64,000 nucleotides of DNA from Planococcus circulans (GTDB lineage Bacteria > Bacillota > Bacilli > Bacillales_A > Planococcaceae), in the NCBI RefSeq assembly GCF_020023385.1, contig NZ_JAIQCL010000002.1:310001-374000 (forward strand), read 5' to 3'. Positions 16,619 through 26,290 of the stretch are shown here, piece after piece. Every line of letters begins with the position of its first letter. Within the stretch, counting starts at the first letter, position 1. The position numbers were made by a program, and so were the translations under genes. Under the pieces are notes generated by a model that saw only the letters and a program-made list of their open reading frames with translations, was not told the DNA's origin and did not search any database.

Positions 16619-17521
16619 ATGAAAAAGATTCAATCGAAGACAGGACTAAGCAATCGCATTTTATTGGGAATCATAGCCATGATCTTATTGGCGGTGCTCG
16701 CTGGGTGCAGTTCAGCGGATGAAGCTGAAGCAACAGAAGACAAAGAAGAAACCAAACGACCGATCCTGATTCAGGGACCTATGCCGATTGAAGCTGAAAC
16801 CTTCGCGGAGCGCCTTGAAAACGTAAAGGTGGAAGAATCAGGTTCGACGTATGAATTTTATATCGGTACGGTTGATGGCTATCCAGTCATCGTATCAAAA
16901 ACAGGCAAAGGCATGGAAAACGCGGCTGCCTCTACGGCAATCGCTATTGAAAAATACAATCCGGCCGCCATCATCAACCAGGGAACGTCAGGTGGGCACG
17001 ATCCGGAACTGAATGTGTTCGATATCGTTCTTGGAGAACGTACGGTCAACATCGGCTCGATGAAGACGGGAGACCGTGCAGCAGGTGAAGGCATTGAACC
17101 GACCGAATGGAAGCCGATGGACGTCATGGCTTCTGAAGGAAGTGCAGGAGAAGATCCGAATGCAGAAAAAGCCCGTTATTATGAAGGGGATGCTGATCTA
17201 TTGGCTGCAGCGAACGCCGTGAAGGACAGCTACACGAAAGGCAAGATCGTCGAAGGGACAATCGGCTCGGCTGACTTGTGGAATAACGAAGTGGACCGCA
17301 TCAACTGGTTCCATGAAAACTATGGCACGTCAGTTGAAGAAATGGAATCGGCATCTGTTGCGATGATTTCGAAAGCCTATGATGTACCTTTCCTCGCAAT
17401 CCGAATTCTGTCGAACAATAAAACCAACGACGGCGCTTATAATGCAGATACTGCAATAGCGAACCAGGAATATGTCTATGAGGTTGTTAAAGAGTATATT
17501 GCTTCTTTAGAAAGTGAATAA
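16619..17521 (+). CDS. Exported nucleosidase/phosphorylase-superfamily lipoprotein
   Basis: 300-residue member of the PNP_UDP_1 (MTA/SAH nucleosidase-like) superfamily with a lipoprotein signal (AVLAGC, Cys30), so it acts outside the membrane. Core features: NAAASTAIAIEKYNPAAIIN, the NQGTSGGHDPELNVFDIVLG loop, and MESAS with the catalytic-type Glu243. At the purine-recognition site the family Asp (ISDNA in MTAN) is Asn266 (ILSNN), as in 6-oxopurine-specific PNPs. With the guanine riboswitch upstream, cleavage of guanosine or inosine for base uptake is inferred. AAGGAGGAA lies about 7 nt before ATG 16619. A terminator follows. Confidence 0.82.
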   Translation: MKKIQSKTGLSNRILLGIIAMILLAVLAGCSSADEAEATEDKEETKRPILIQGPMPIEAETFAERLENVKVEESGSTYEFYIGTVDGYPVIVSKTGKGMENAAASTAIAIEKYNPAAIINQGTSGGHDPELNVFDIVLGERTVNIGSMKTGDRAAGEGIEPTEWKPMDVMASEGSAGEDPNAEKARYYEGDADLLAAANAVKDSYTKGKIVEGTIGSADLWNNEVDRINWFHENYGTSVEEMESASVAMISKAYDVPFLAIRILSNNKTNDGAYNADTAIANQEYVYEVVKEYIASLESE

Positions 17522-17544
17522 AGAACAACTTCAATTATTGAAGC

Positions 17545-17588
17545 TTGCACGAACTTTTGTGAAAAACAAAAGTTCGTGCTTTTTTGTG
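17545..17588 (+). terminator. Intrinsic terminator
   Basis: Perfect stem GCACGAACTTTTGT/ACAAAAGTTCGTGC followed by TTTTTT. It ends the nucleosidase lipoprotein gene. Confidence 0.95.
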
Positions 17589-17783
17589 GAATGACTGAAT
17601 GGTCCTATTTTCAGCTTTTAATCAAGTGACTATCAAACTATAGTTGACAGAATAAATAGATTGAAAAACTGGAAGAAAGTACTGACTTTGAAAAACAATT
17701 GATTTAGCTTTTCGGAATACGAAATATTCTGTTATATTGATGGATGTAAGAATCAAAACAAATTGGAAGGGATGGGTGAATGG

Positions 17784-20519
17784 ATGAAAAAGATGTTTTC
17801 GAGTGTGGCAGCAGCCGTTTTGATGTTGTCGTTGTTTGTGCCGTCAATGGCCGCTGTTGAGACAGATCGGGCCACGGAATTGGCACTCAGCCAATCGGTA
17901 TTTTCAATGACAGAAGCGCGTACTGTAGAACTCAGCGCTGATTTAGGAGAAGGCGTGGATCTGCAGAATCTGGCGTTTCAATTTGGAGGGAAACCATTAT
18001 CCGAATGGCAGACGTGGACCTCAGGAACAAATTACGACGGCGCACCATTCATTACCGTTGTCGAAGGACCAAGCTTCGTGGAAGGCACCACTGAAATCAC
18101 AGCAACATTGGAGTTCGGCTTGCCCTACGGGACGGGAGATTTATCAAACCGTACAATCCGTACGCAATATCAGCAGTTCATCGGTGACTATGAATTGGCC
18201 ATGATCGATTCAGCAAGCGGCGCTAAAGCGGCTGCAACTGTCGAGTGGAATGTCTATGACGAATTCAAAGTCTACGACGAATTGAAACCAGCGATCGATG
18301 AAATTTTCGAAGCTGCTGAAGAAGACGGAGACAATGACCGGTATCTTGAGTATCAAAAAGTAGGGGAAACCTCTCAAGGGCGCGACATTCATTTCGTCAT
18401 TCTTGCGAGAGATGAAGAGGCAGTGGATACATATCTTCATGAAACACTGCCGACAGCTTTGGAAGATCCGGCAAGCCTGATCGAAAAGCTTGAGAATGGC
18501 TCGATGGAAGATTACCAGGTTCCAATCTGGTTCAATAATATCCACCCGGATGAAGTGGAAGGTGTGGATGTTCAAGTTGAATTGCTGGAGAAGTTTGCAC
18601 TCGAAGAAGAAATCACCTTCAATAATACAGAAGGTACAACAGAAATTAGCGAGACCTTGAATGTGGACGATGTTTTGGATGATGCAATTTTCCTGTACAT
18701 GTTCACGAGCAACCCAGATGGCAGAGCGGCCAATACACGGGCAAACGGTGAGGGCTTTGACTTGAACCGGGATAATGCTTATCAAACGCAGTTAGAAACA
18801 CAGCAGGTGAATGAAGTGGTGTCACAGTGGACCCCTTTATCTTTCGTCGATTTTCATGGCTATGTCGATGGATTCTTGATTGAGCCGGCGACACCGCCGC
18901 ATAACCCGAATTTTGAATATGACTTGTTGATCGGCAATATGATGGAACAAGCACATGCTTTAGGCAATGCGGGAATCGCCAATTCAGATCTGACCTCTTA
19001 TTTTATAGCCAAAGAAGGCTACGGATCTGGTTGGGATGATATGACACCGGCGTACACTGCGATGTATGGCATGCTCCATGGGGCGCTAAGCCACACGATC
19101 GAAGTCCCGACGCTCAGCCAGGATTCTTACAACGCCTTGGTGGGCAGCGGCCTGGGTGCCGCAAAATATGTGCACGACAATAAAGATGAATTGTACAAAG
19201 AACAGTTGGAAATTTTCAAGCGTGGAGTCAATGGAGAAGACAACCGGGCTGTTGATGAACATCTGGTCAACGCAGCGGGTGAGTCGATCGGCCGGATCCG
19301 TGACGGCAATGAAAACTTCTTCCCGGATTATTACGTCATTCCGGCAGATTCCAAAACGCAAAAAAATGTATTGGAAGCTTATAATATGGCGGAGTATTTG
19401 ATCCGCAACGGTGTGGAAGTCGAGAAGACGACCAAGCCGACAGCCATTGGCGGCATAACGTATCCGAAAGGAACATTCATCGTGCCGATGCATCAGGCAA
19501 AACGCGGCTTGGCAAATGCCATGTTATATGAAGGAGACAATGTATCCGATTGGGACGCGATGTATGACCCGATCGTCGTCAACTTCTCGGATTTGAGAGG
19601 GTTCGACCTTGTGGAAGTTCGCGAGGAAGGCTTATTTGATGGCAAAACCAAGGAAGTAACGGAGGTAGTCATTCCAACAAGTGCTATTCAAGGAAATCCA
19701 CCAAAACAAATTCTTGAAAACTCGACCAATGACGCAGTTCGTGTTGTTAATGCCTTGCTTGCTGAAGGCAAGACGGTGGAAGTGCTGACAGAAAGCATCG
19801 GACAAGCGGAAGCAGGCGATTATGTAGTAGCTACGAATGATCTGCGTCCGTATGCAGATGATTATTATTTTGAAGCGGAGTCTTTTGGCAATGGTAAAAA
19901 TGCCGCTGTTGAAGTTCTGGAGCAGCCGCGTGTTGCAACAACCGGTTCTGCGCAATTGAACTTCTCCTTGCGCCAGCTCGGCTTCGAGTTGGTGGAGCCA
20001 GCGAATGCGGATGTCATTGTCAGTGATGCCAGCGCATTTGATGCTCAACAAGTAAGCGGGAAAACCTATGTCGGCATCGGTGCACCGGCATTGAAGGCAG
20101 TCAGTGATAGCGGATTGCTTCCAGGGTTTGCGTTCGGCAACACAGGAGCCAGACATGAAGGGCTTGTGAAAGCGACAGTAGCTCCGCACCCGTTGACTGC
20201 GGGTTATGAGCAGCAGGAAAACTTGTATGTAACGACGGGTTCTTGGATTTCCAGTGTTCCAGAAAGTGCAGCAGTATTGGCCAGCTTCCAGGACAGCGAT
20301 GATTTCTACATTGCCGGCTGGTGGCCGGAACATGAAAAAGCTCGCGGCCAAACGATGGCGTTTACAGCAGATAGCGGCGAGACGACGTACACGCTGTTTG
20401 CCAATGACTTGGCTTTCCGTGCCCATACTGAACACTCTTACCGTTTGCTGGCCAACTCGATCTACGATGCAGTACGCGTAGAGGTACCGGTTGAAACCAG
20501 CAAAGCTAAAAAACCATGA
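17784..20519 (+). CDS. Secreted M14 family zinc carboxypeptidase, large form
   Basis: 911-residue exported metallopeptidase. The signal peptide (MKKMFSSVAAAVLMLSLFV...) ends near residue 24. The M14 zinc site is complete: H254-x-x-E257 in NNIHPDEVEG, His358 in VDFHGYVDG, the substrate motif NPDGRAANTRANGEGFDLNRD from residue 310, and catalytic Glu440 in SHTIEVPT. A beta-rich N-terminal domain (about 25-150) and a long C-terminal region (about 500-911) of unassigned fold flank the catalytic domain. It probably trims peptides outside the cell. ATG 17784 was chosen because it opens the signal peptide; in-frame 17772 is possible. Confidence 0.85.
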   Translation: MKKMFSSVAAAVLMLSLFVPSMAAVETDRATELALSQSVFSMTEARTVELSADLGEGVDLQNLAFQFGGKPLSEWQTWTSGTNYDGAPFITVVEGPSFVEGTTEITATLEFGLPYGTGDLSNRTIRTQYQQFIGDYELAMIDSASGAKAAATVEWNVYDEFKVYDELKPAIDEIFEAAEEDGDNDRYLEYQKVGETSQGRDIHFVILARDEEAVDTYLHETLPTALEDPASLIEKLENGSMEDYQVPIWFNNIHPDEVEGVDVQVELLEKFALEEEITFNNTEGTTEISETLNVDDVLDDAIFLYMFTSNPDGRAANTRANGEGFDLNRDNAYQTQLETQQVNEVVSQWTPLSFVDFHGYVDGFLIEPATPPHNPNFEYDLLIGNMMEQAHALGNAGIANSDLTSYFIAKEGYGSGWDDMTPAYTAMYGMLHGALSHTIEVPTLSQDSYNALVGSGLGAAKYVHDNKDELYKEQLEIFKRGVNGEDNRAVDEHLVNAAGESIGRIRDGNENFFPDYYVIPADSKTQKNVLEAYNMAEYLIRNGVEVEKTTKPTAIGGITYPKGTFIVPMHQAKRGLANAMLYEGDNVSDWDAMYDPIVVNFSDLRGFDLVEVREEGLFDGKTKEVTEVVIPTSAIQGNPPKQILENSTNDAVRVVNALLAEGKTVEVLTESIGQAEAGDYVVATNDLRPYADDYYFEAESFGNGKNAAVEVLEQPRVATTGSAQLNFSLRQLGFELVEPANADVIVSDASAFDAQQVSGKTYVGIGAPALKAVSDSGLLPGFAFGNTGARHEGLVKATVAPHPLTAGYEQQENLYVTTGSWISSVPESAAVLASFQDSDDFYIAGWWPEHEKARGQTMAFTADSGETTYTLFANDLAFRAHTEHSYRLLANSIYDAVRVEVPVETSKAKKP

Positions 20520-20561
20520 GCACTGGCAGTAAGTTTCATTGACGAATAAAAACAAGCGAAA

Positions 20562-20607
20562 AGCATTCCCGCCAATCTGACAAGGATGGTGGGGATGTTT
20601 TTCTGTT
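20562..20607 (+). terminator. Intrinsic terminator
   Basis: Stem CATTCCCGCCA/TGGTGGGGATG (with G-T pairs) followed by TTTTTCTGTTTT after the M14 peptidase gene. Confidence 0.8.
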
Positions 20608-20726
20608 TTAAGGGAATTTAATGGGGACTAACAACAATTAAGTTTTCATAAACAATATTTATTTATTGTAATACGATAAATTATAAGTTATTATAAATTC
20701 AACAACAAATAAGCGAGGTGTTTTTC

Positions 20727-21209
20727 ATGAGCCGAGGATCCACCCTTTTTCTGAAGACTGTTATTATTCTTATGGGAGTGCCGGTGCTGGCTGTATGCAT
20801 ATACGGCTTGTCCAGGTTCAATCCAAATTCCCCCTATTGGGCGCTGCCTGAGCTGGAAAAGTTGCAGTATCCATTATTGGTCGGCATGTATTTGGCTATG
20901 ATTCCCTTCTTTATCGCCTTGTATCAGACATTAAAACTATTGAGTTATATTGACCGGAACGAGGCATTCTCGAAGCTGTCGGTTAAAGCTTTAAAAACCA
21001 TCAAGTATTGTGCAGTCACCATCAGCATCCTCTATGTTTTGGAGCTTCCATTTTTGTACCTGTTGACAAAAGCTGACGATGCGCCGGGCATCCTGATTGG
21101 CATCGTTGTTATTTTTGCTTCAATGGTGGTGGCCGTTTTTGCGGCTGTTCTTCAACGGCTGCTGCAGGACGCCATCGATATAAAAGCGGAAAACGATTTG
21201 ATCGTCTAA
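20727..21209 (+). CDS. DUF2975 membrane protein
   Basis: 160-residue protein with four predicted membrane helices (about residues 7-28, 46-70, 92-113, 120-145) and the family-typical LLSYIDRNEAFSKLSVKALKTIKYCA loop. ATG 20727 follows GCGAGGTG by about 6 nt. In many Firmicutes DUF2975 genes are paired with a small XRE regulator downstream; none is present here. Function unknown. Confidence 0.83.
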   Translation: MSRGSTLFLKTVIILMGVPVLAVCIYGLSRFNPNSPYWALPELEKLQYPLLVGMYLAMIPFFIALYQTLKLLSYIDRNEAFSKLSVKALKTIKYCAVTISILYVLELPFLYLLTKADDAPGILIGIVVIFASMVVAVFAAVLQRLLQDAIDIKAENDLIV

Positions 21210-21304
21210 GCTGAAGTGAATGTAATGGCGACCATCATTATTGTTGATGTGACTGGCTCTGGCTAAGTGGAAAATAGGTGTCACCGAGCTTTCGGTAGTT
21301 GAAA

Positions 21305-21344
21305 ACGAAAAAAAGACCATCCACTCGATGGTCTTTTTTCAGTT
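21305..21344. terminator. Bidirectional intrinsic terminator
   Basis: AAAAAAAGACCATC/GATGGTCTTTTTT lies between the convergent DUF2975 (+) and BsuPI lipoprotein (-) genes. Confidence 0.92.
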
Positions 21345-21411
21345 CTTCATTTTTTATGATCCCGCTGGCAGTAGAGGATGAAGAAAATCCTCTTGGAATA
21401 GAGGTTTCGCT

Positions 21412-21906
21412 TTATTCCACAATGTGCTCGGTCGTCACTTCATAGGTCTCGCCTTGCCGAGGTGTCAGCCAGGCGGTCAGTTCATAGGTGCCCGGTTCCA
21501 GTTCAAGCGGCGGGATTTCAAACTCATAACTCAGTTCATCCCCCTGATCGACGGTTTCTTCACCCAATGCCTGCAAGTAGCTGCTGACGGATGAAAAAAG
21601 GAAAACTTCTTCACCGTTTTCATTAGCCAGTGAAAAGTCGTAGCGCTGGCTGCTGGTGAATTCAAATGTATGCGCTTCGTCTGTCTGGTTCACTAAACTG
21701 TAGCGATAGGTATCCTCGTTGAGTTGTTCGATAGTGGGTTCCATTTCACCTTCTGTGCTCCCTCCAGTCGTTTCATCATTTGTATCGGGTTCTTCGGTCG
21801 TTGGGTTGTCTGAAGGATTTTCATTTCCCTGTCCGCTGCCGCAAGCTGCCAAAAGTAAGGCGGTTATCAGAATCAAAAAGGCTCCCAGCCAAAATTTATT
21901 TTTCAT
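21412..21906 (-). CDS. Lipoprotein with BsuPI (proteinase-inhibitor-like) domain
   Basis: 164-residue surface lipoprotein. The signal peptide ends in LAAC with Cys22, followed by an Asp/Glu/Thr/Gly/Pro-rich linker (about 23-58). The C-terminal all-beta domain (about 60-160) carries SLVNQTDEAHTFEFTSSQRYDF and LELEPGTYELTAWLT, typical of the BsuPI family named after the Bacillus intracellular proteinase inhibitor. ATG 21906 has GGAGG about 8 nt upstream. It might modulate an exported protease; that is inference. Confidence 0.83.
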   Translation of the reverse strand: MKNKFWLGAFLILITALLLAACGSGQGNENPSDNPTTEEPDTNDETTGGSTEGEMEPTIEQLNEDTYRYSLVNQTDEAHTFEFTSSQRYDFSLANENGEEVFLFSSVSSYLQALGEETVDQGDELSYEFEIPPLELEPGTYELTAWLTPRQGETYEVTTEHIVE

Positions 21907-22115
21907 GGATATGCCTCCTCGTATGCTAAGAAATAAGTGAATCACTTTAGCATAAGAACGTTAAAGCGCCAAAAAAGTTACAGGGCTCTTTTGAAAGCGT
22001 GGGAATGCGGCAGGTATTTTTATGACAGCCTACACATTGCAGGCCGCACCCTGTAGAATAAGAAATAAGAGATTTCACATTATTCCATCAGCCAGACGAA
22101 AGGGGAACGACCTAC

Positions 22116-23336
22116 GTGAAAACAGACTTCCATTTTTCAAAAGATATTGAAATGGCTTTTAAAAATGACCCGCCTGGCCAGTGGCTTTCGGCGCTGCCGC
22201 CGGGCTGCCTGCGCCTCAGTTCAGGTTATCCTGCACCCGCATTAGTTCCTTCTGAAGAAATCAAATTAGCAGTGGCCCGCTTGCTTGATGAAGAGCACGA
22301 CTTGCCGCTCCATTACCTGGGCAGTCCACGGGTTCCGCAGCTGAAGGAATTCCTTCGGGAACGCATGGCACACCGAGGAGTTGAAACAGTGGATGAAGAG
22401 CTTCTCGTGACTTCCGGTGCCTGTCAGGCCATTGATTTGATTGCCCGTGTTTTATTGGACGACGAAGCTGTAGTGGCAGTCGAATCGCCGACCTATATGG
22501 AAGCCCTGGAAATTTTCCAGAACTACACAGAGCATTACATGACGGTCCCAATTGATGAAAACGGACTTCAGACAAAACAGCTTGCGGAAATGCTGGCCGA
22601 CCGTAAAGAAAAAGGACAGCCATTGCCAAGACTGCTGTATACCATCCCGACTTACCAGAATCCGACAGGCACGACGCTGTCGCCGGAACGCAGACAGCAT
22701 GTGCTGGAGCTTGCGGAACAATACGATTTCATCATTTTGGAAGATGACGCGTATGGAGAGCTGGGCTTTCATGAAGGCCCGCAGCTGCTGAAGGCCATGG
22801 ACACCAATAACCGGGTGCTCTACGTGGGTTCATTATCAAAAGTGGTGGCTCCAGGCATGCGGATTGGCTGGGTTGTCGCGGATAGCCGTATCATCGATCC
22901 TTTGAACTGGTTCAAAAAAGACCTCAACCATCCATTCGATCAGGCGACGATGGCTTCGTTCCTGGAAGCCACCGATTTTGATGGACACCTGAAATTTTTG
23001 ACGGATGCCTACGAGTCAAAATGTGCCAGCATGCTGGCGGCTTTAGAAGAATTTTTGCCTCCGGCGGTTTCCTGGTTCGTTCCGAAAGGCGGATATTTTG
23101 TATGGGTCAAAATTCCGGGTGTCGATACTTCAGAATTGCTTCCGGAAGCATTAGCTGCAGGGGTTTCCTTCGTCCCGGGCAAATACTTTTTCCTCAATCA
23201 GCAGGAAGGGCTCGAGTATCTTCGGTTGTCGTTCAGCTATGCCAATGAAGAAGACATCGTTAAAGGCGTAGAATTGCTTGGACAGGTGGCTGGAGTGAAT
23301 ATTCCCCAGCCAAAAAATAGCATCGATCAGCAGTAA
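22116..23336 (+). CDS. PLP-dependent aminotransferase, LysN/2-aminoadipate type
   Basis: 406-residue class I/II aminotransferase without the GntR DNA-binding domain of MocR proteins. PLP contacts: TSGACQAIDLIARVL, YTIPTYQNPTGTT (Asn), DDAYGEL (Asp), and the Schiff-base lysine in YVGSLSKVVAPGMRIGW near residue 241. Closest named types are 2-aminoadipate and aromatic or branched-chain transaminases; the true donor is not evident. GTG 22116 has AAGGGGAA about 9 nt upstream. It is a single gene ended by a strong terminator. Confidence 0.9.
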   Translation: MKTDFHFSKDIEMAFKNDPPGQWLSALPPGCLRLSSGYPAPALVPSEEIKLAVARLLDEEHDLPLHYLGSPRVPQLKEFLRERMAHRGVETVDEELLVTSGACQAIDLIARVLLDDEAVVAVESPTYMEALEIFQNYTEHYMTVPIDENGLQTKQLAEMLADRKEKGQPLPRLLYTIPTYQNPTGTTLSPERRQHVLELAEQYDFIILEDDAYGELGFHEGPQLLKAMDTNNRVLYVGSLSKVVAPGMRIGWVVADSRIIDPLNWFKKDLNHPFDQATMASFLEATDFDGHLKFLTDAYESKCASMLAALEEFLPPAVSWFVPKGGYFVWVKIPGVDTSELLPEALAAGVSFVPGKYFFLNQQEGLEYLRLSFSYANEEDIVKGVELLGQVAGVNIPQPKNSIDQQ

Positions 23337-23403
23337 AGTGAAACTTTACTCAGCAGGTGTTCCATCCCACTGCGGCAATTCCTTTCCATATAATAGTTTT
23401 TTC

Positions 23404-23443
23404 GTTACGCGCTCATTGCCCTGGCAATAGAGCGCGTTTTTTG
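23404..23443 (+). terminator. Intrinsic terminator
   Basis: Stem ACGCGCT-CATTGCC / GGCAATAGAGCGCGT followed by TTTTTTG, after the aminotransferase gene. Confidence 0.9.
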
Positions 23444-23538
23444 ATCTTCCGGCTTTTCTTAGGAAGCGGCCACGGAAAACTTAAATTGACTATATTTTCT
23501 GAATACGTTAAAGTTAAATATACTATTTAAGGAAATAT

Positions 23539-23578
23539 GGAAATTTCTAACGGAATCCGAAACATCGGAAATTTCTAA
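23539..23578. repeat. Direct repeat GGAAATTTCTAA upstream of the acyl-CoA ligase gene
   Basis: Two identical 12-mers at 23539-23550 and 23567-23578, 28 nt apart; each contains the palindromic GAAATTTC core. They lie between a TTGACT -35-like hexamer (near 23487) and the start at 23638 and could be operators. No other gene-like feature is seen in 23444-23637. Confidence 0.4.
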
Positions 23579-23637
23579 GACGGGAGAAGTGGGGGGACAG
23601 GCAGGTTAGACCAATTAACCAAGAAGGAGGAGATAAA

Positions 23638-25194
23638 ATGAACATCACGGCATCACTCACACAAAACGCTAAACGTTTTCCGGATAAGATGGCACTCACC
23701 TATGAAGGGCGAACGTATTCTTATCAGGAGCTGAACGAAGAAGTAAATCGTCTGGCGAATGGACTGATCGATACGGGGCTGCAAAAAGGAGATAAAGTTT
23801 CCTTGTTCATGAAAAACTCCGATTATTACGTTCTGGCTTTTTTTGCAGTATTGAAGGCTGGAGGCGTTGCTGTACCGGTCAACTATAGGCTGAGTCCCGA
23901 TGAAAGCGGCTATATTTTCGGCCAATCCGAAAGCCGGTTCATCTTTTGCGATGCGGAGTTTGAGCGCGTGATTACAGAAGGCAAGCAGCAGGCTGCTTCT
24001 CTTCAACAGGTCATTGTCCAGCCTGCGCCTGACAATGCCGACTATATCAGCTGGGAAAGCGTACTGAGTGAAAATGCGTTGGAGCCTACGGTTGAGCTGT
24101 TGAGTACTGATGACGCTGAAATCCTTTACACTTCAGGTACTACAGGAAAACCGAAAGGTGCATTATTCGATCATCAGCGTCTGGCGAATGTCAGTGCTTC
24201 ATTTGTTTTCGGGGTCGAACTTGGCGCCCGGGACCGCCTCCTTCATGCGGTGCCACTTTTCCACTCAGCTCAATTGAATTTATTTCTTGTGACGGGCATC
24301 CTGCTCGGAACATCCAATATCATCATGCGTGACTTCCATCCTAAAAAAGCCATTGAGCTCATCAATGAGTTCCAAATCACTGTTTTCTTTGGCTTGCCGG
24401 ATATGTACAGCGGTTTGCTTCAGCTTCCGGATACGGAAGGAGTGGACTTGTCTTCTGTTGCCAAGTGCATGTACGGTTCCGATCCGATCGACCCTGACCT
24501 CGTTAAAAAAGCGATGGACTTTTTCGGACACCAGCAATTCTATAATCTGTGCCTGTTGACTGAAGGTGGACCGGGTGGTGTCTTCCTATTGCCCGAACAG
24601 CATGAAAACAAGGTGGGATCAGGAGGCAAACCGATGTATTTCACCGAGGTACGGGTAGTGGACGATGAGTTTCTGGATGTTGAACCTGGCACAATCGGCG
24701 AGTTTGTCCTAAAAGGGGCAACAGTCATGAAGGAATATTACAATAAGCCAGAGGAAACGGAAGAAGCTTTCCAAAACGGATGGCTGCTGACGGGGGATTT
24801 GGCGACTATCGATGAAGACGGGTTTATCTCGCTGGTGGATCGAAAAGCAGACCGCATCATCTCGGCTGGAGAAAACATCTATTCGATCGAGGTGGAGCAG
24901 GTGATCAATAGCCACCCTCAAGTTGCAGAAGCTGCGACTGTCGGCTTGCCGGAAGAGGAATGGGGCGAGATTGTCGGTGTCATCATCGTGCCGAAACAAG
25001 GGGAAACCATCGACGAAGACCAATTGATGGATTACTTCCTTGAGCAATTGCCGGGATATAAGATTCCGCGTAAATATATGATAGCCGAATCATTGCCGCG
25101 GAATGCCTCCGGGAAAATCATGAAATACCAATTGCGCGAGCTGCACATCAGTGAGTTCGAGTGGTTCCGGAAAATCCCGGAGAGCCGCTACTAA
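23638..25194 (+). CDS. Acyl-CoA synthetase / AMP-binding ligase
   Basis: 518-residue class I adenylate-forming enzyme, probably activating a fatty or aromatic acid with CoA. The P-loop ILYTSGTTGKPKGALFDH lies near residues 162-180, the adenylate-binding LTEGGPGG near 305, WLLTGDLATIDEDGF near 381, DRKADRIISAGENIYSIEVE near 401, and the C-terminal catalytic lysine in PRNASGKIMK near 493. The chain length or acid cannot be read from sequence. AAGGAGGAG is about 7 nt before ATG 23638. It is monocistronic and followed by a bidirectional terminator. Confidence 0.9.
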   Translation: MNITASLTQNAKRFPDKMALTYEGRTYSYQELNEEVNRLANGLIDTGLQKGDKVSLFMKNSDYYVLAFFAVLKAGGVAVPVNYRLSPDESGYIFGQSESRFIFCDAEFERVITEGKQQAASLQQVIVQPAPDNADYISWESVLSENALEPTVELLSTDDAEILYTSGTTGKPKGALFDHQRLANVSASFVFGVELGARDRLLHAVPLFHSAQLNLFLVTGILLGTSNIIMRDFHPKKAIELINEFQITVFFGLPDMYSGLLQLPDTEGVDLSSVAKCMYGSDPIDPDLVKKAMDFFGHQQFYNLCLLTEGGPGGVFLLPEQHENKVGSGGKPMYFTEVRVVDDEFLDVEPGTIGEFVLKGATVMKEYYNKPEETEEAFQNGWLLTGDLATIDEDGFISLVDRKADRIISAGENIYSIEVEQVINSHPQVAEAATVGLPEEEWGEIVGVIIVPKQGETIDEDQLMDYFLEQLPGYKIPRKYMIAESLPRNASGKIMKYQLRELHISEFEWFRKIPESRY

Positions 25195-25208
25195 GCTCCT
25201 TTATAAAA

Positions 25209-25251
25209 ATATGCCCCGCAGCCTTAATTGGCGGCGGGGCATATTTTTTTA
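25209..25251. terminator. Bidirectional intrinsic terminator
   Basis: ATGCCCCGC/GCGGGGCAT stem with flanking A and T runs lies between the convergent acyl-CoA ligase (+) and aldolase (-) genes. Confidence 0.88.
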
Positions 25252-26136
25252 CGTAATGGAAGCTTCATAAATGCCTTTGATGGAATTTTCCAGCATGTTG
25301 TTGAATTCCTCATCCGACTGGCTGGCGCTGACGCCTTCGGATAATGCACGTGAGAAGCTGGCGATGAGCCCCTCATTGGCCGCCAATTTCTGGTTGGCGT
25401 CGTCTCGTTTGTATCCGCCGGAAAGTGCGACTACCCGAAGTACACGCGGATGGTCGATCAATTCTTTGTAGTAATTATCGACTGTTGGAATAGTGATTTT
25501 GATCATGACGTTCTGATCGTCACTCAACTGATCCAGGTGCTTCAGCATTTCCTCTTTGAGGATTTTTTCAGATTGTTCTTTGTCTTTGCTGTTGATGTCA
25601 ACTTCAGGTTCAAGAATTGGAACCAAGCCGGCTGCGAGAATCTGTTTGCCGATTTCAAATTGCTGCTCGACCACTTTCTTGATGCCGTCAGGATTGGCTT
25701 CCTTAATCACGGAACGCATTTTGGTTCCGAAGACATTTCGTTCATTGGCGCGCTTCAGCACGTCATCCAAATCTGAAATCAGCTTCATGACCTGAACGCC
25801 GTTTTCTTCATCGGCAAGCCCTTTATCGACTTTCAGAAAAGGTACGACGCCTTTTTGCTGCCATAAGTAGTCAGGCGTATACTGGCCTTCCACTTTGCGG
25901 TCCATCGTCTGTTCGAAAAGAATTGCGCCAATTATCGAATCGGAATTGAAGGAAGGTGCCGTCATGACGCGTGTCCGCATTTCGTGGATCAAGTCATACA
26001 TTTCCTCTTCAGTCGAATATTGGTCTTCCGATACGCCATAAAGCGCCAATGCTTTCGGTGTGCTGCCGCCACTTTGGTCAAGCGCAGCAATAAAGCCTTT
26101 TCCGTTTTTTACAAATTCCAATTGTTCCTGATTCAT
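25249..26136 (-). CDS. fda: Class I fructose-bisphosphate aldolase
   Basis: 295-residue metal-independent aldolase interconverting fructose-1,6-bisphosphate with the two triose phosphates; closely resembles the staphylococcal FdaB type. [19 protein letters not shown] at residues 11-29 is the family signature, with [11 protein letters not shown] and VMIKITIP giving the active-site lysines (Schiff base Lys near 211). ATG 26136 is preferred over ATG 26139 because GGAG then sits 8 nt upstream. Organisms of this group usually also have a class II enzyme elsewhere. Confidence 0.93.
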   Translation of the reverse strand: MNQEQLEFVKNGKGFIAALDQSGGSTPKALALYGVSEDQYSTEEEMYDLIHEMRTRVMTAPSFNSDSIIGAILFEQTMDRKVEGQYTPDYLWQQKGVVPFLKVDKGLADEENGVQVMKLISDLDDVLKRANERNVFGTKMRSVIKEANPDGIKKVVEQQFEIGKQILAAGLVPILEPEVDINSKDKEQSEKILKEEMLKHLDQLSDDQNVMIKITIPTVDNYYKELIDHPRVLRVVALSGGYKRDDANQKLAANEGLIASFSRALSEGVSASQSDEEFNNMLENSIKGIYEASIT

Positions 26137-26290
26137 CATCCCAGCTCCTTAGATAAATTTTTTGGTAAGTAATCACTTCGTTTTAAAAAATTTAATGCAA
26201 AGAACCTCTTTCACTGAATATTGTAACAATATAAAGACGAAACTACAAAAAGAAATTTTTAACTGATTGAGATGCCTTTATATCGATAAA

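Noticed and set aside
16315-16722. Plus-strand frame through the riboswitch leader
   Set aside because: The sequence is a structured purine aptamer and terminator; the frame has no site and runs into the lipoprotein gene in another frame.
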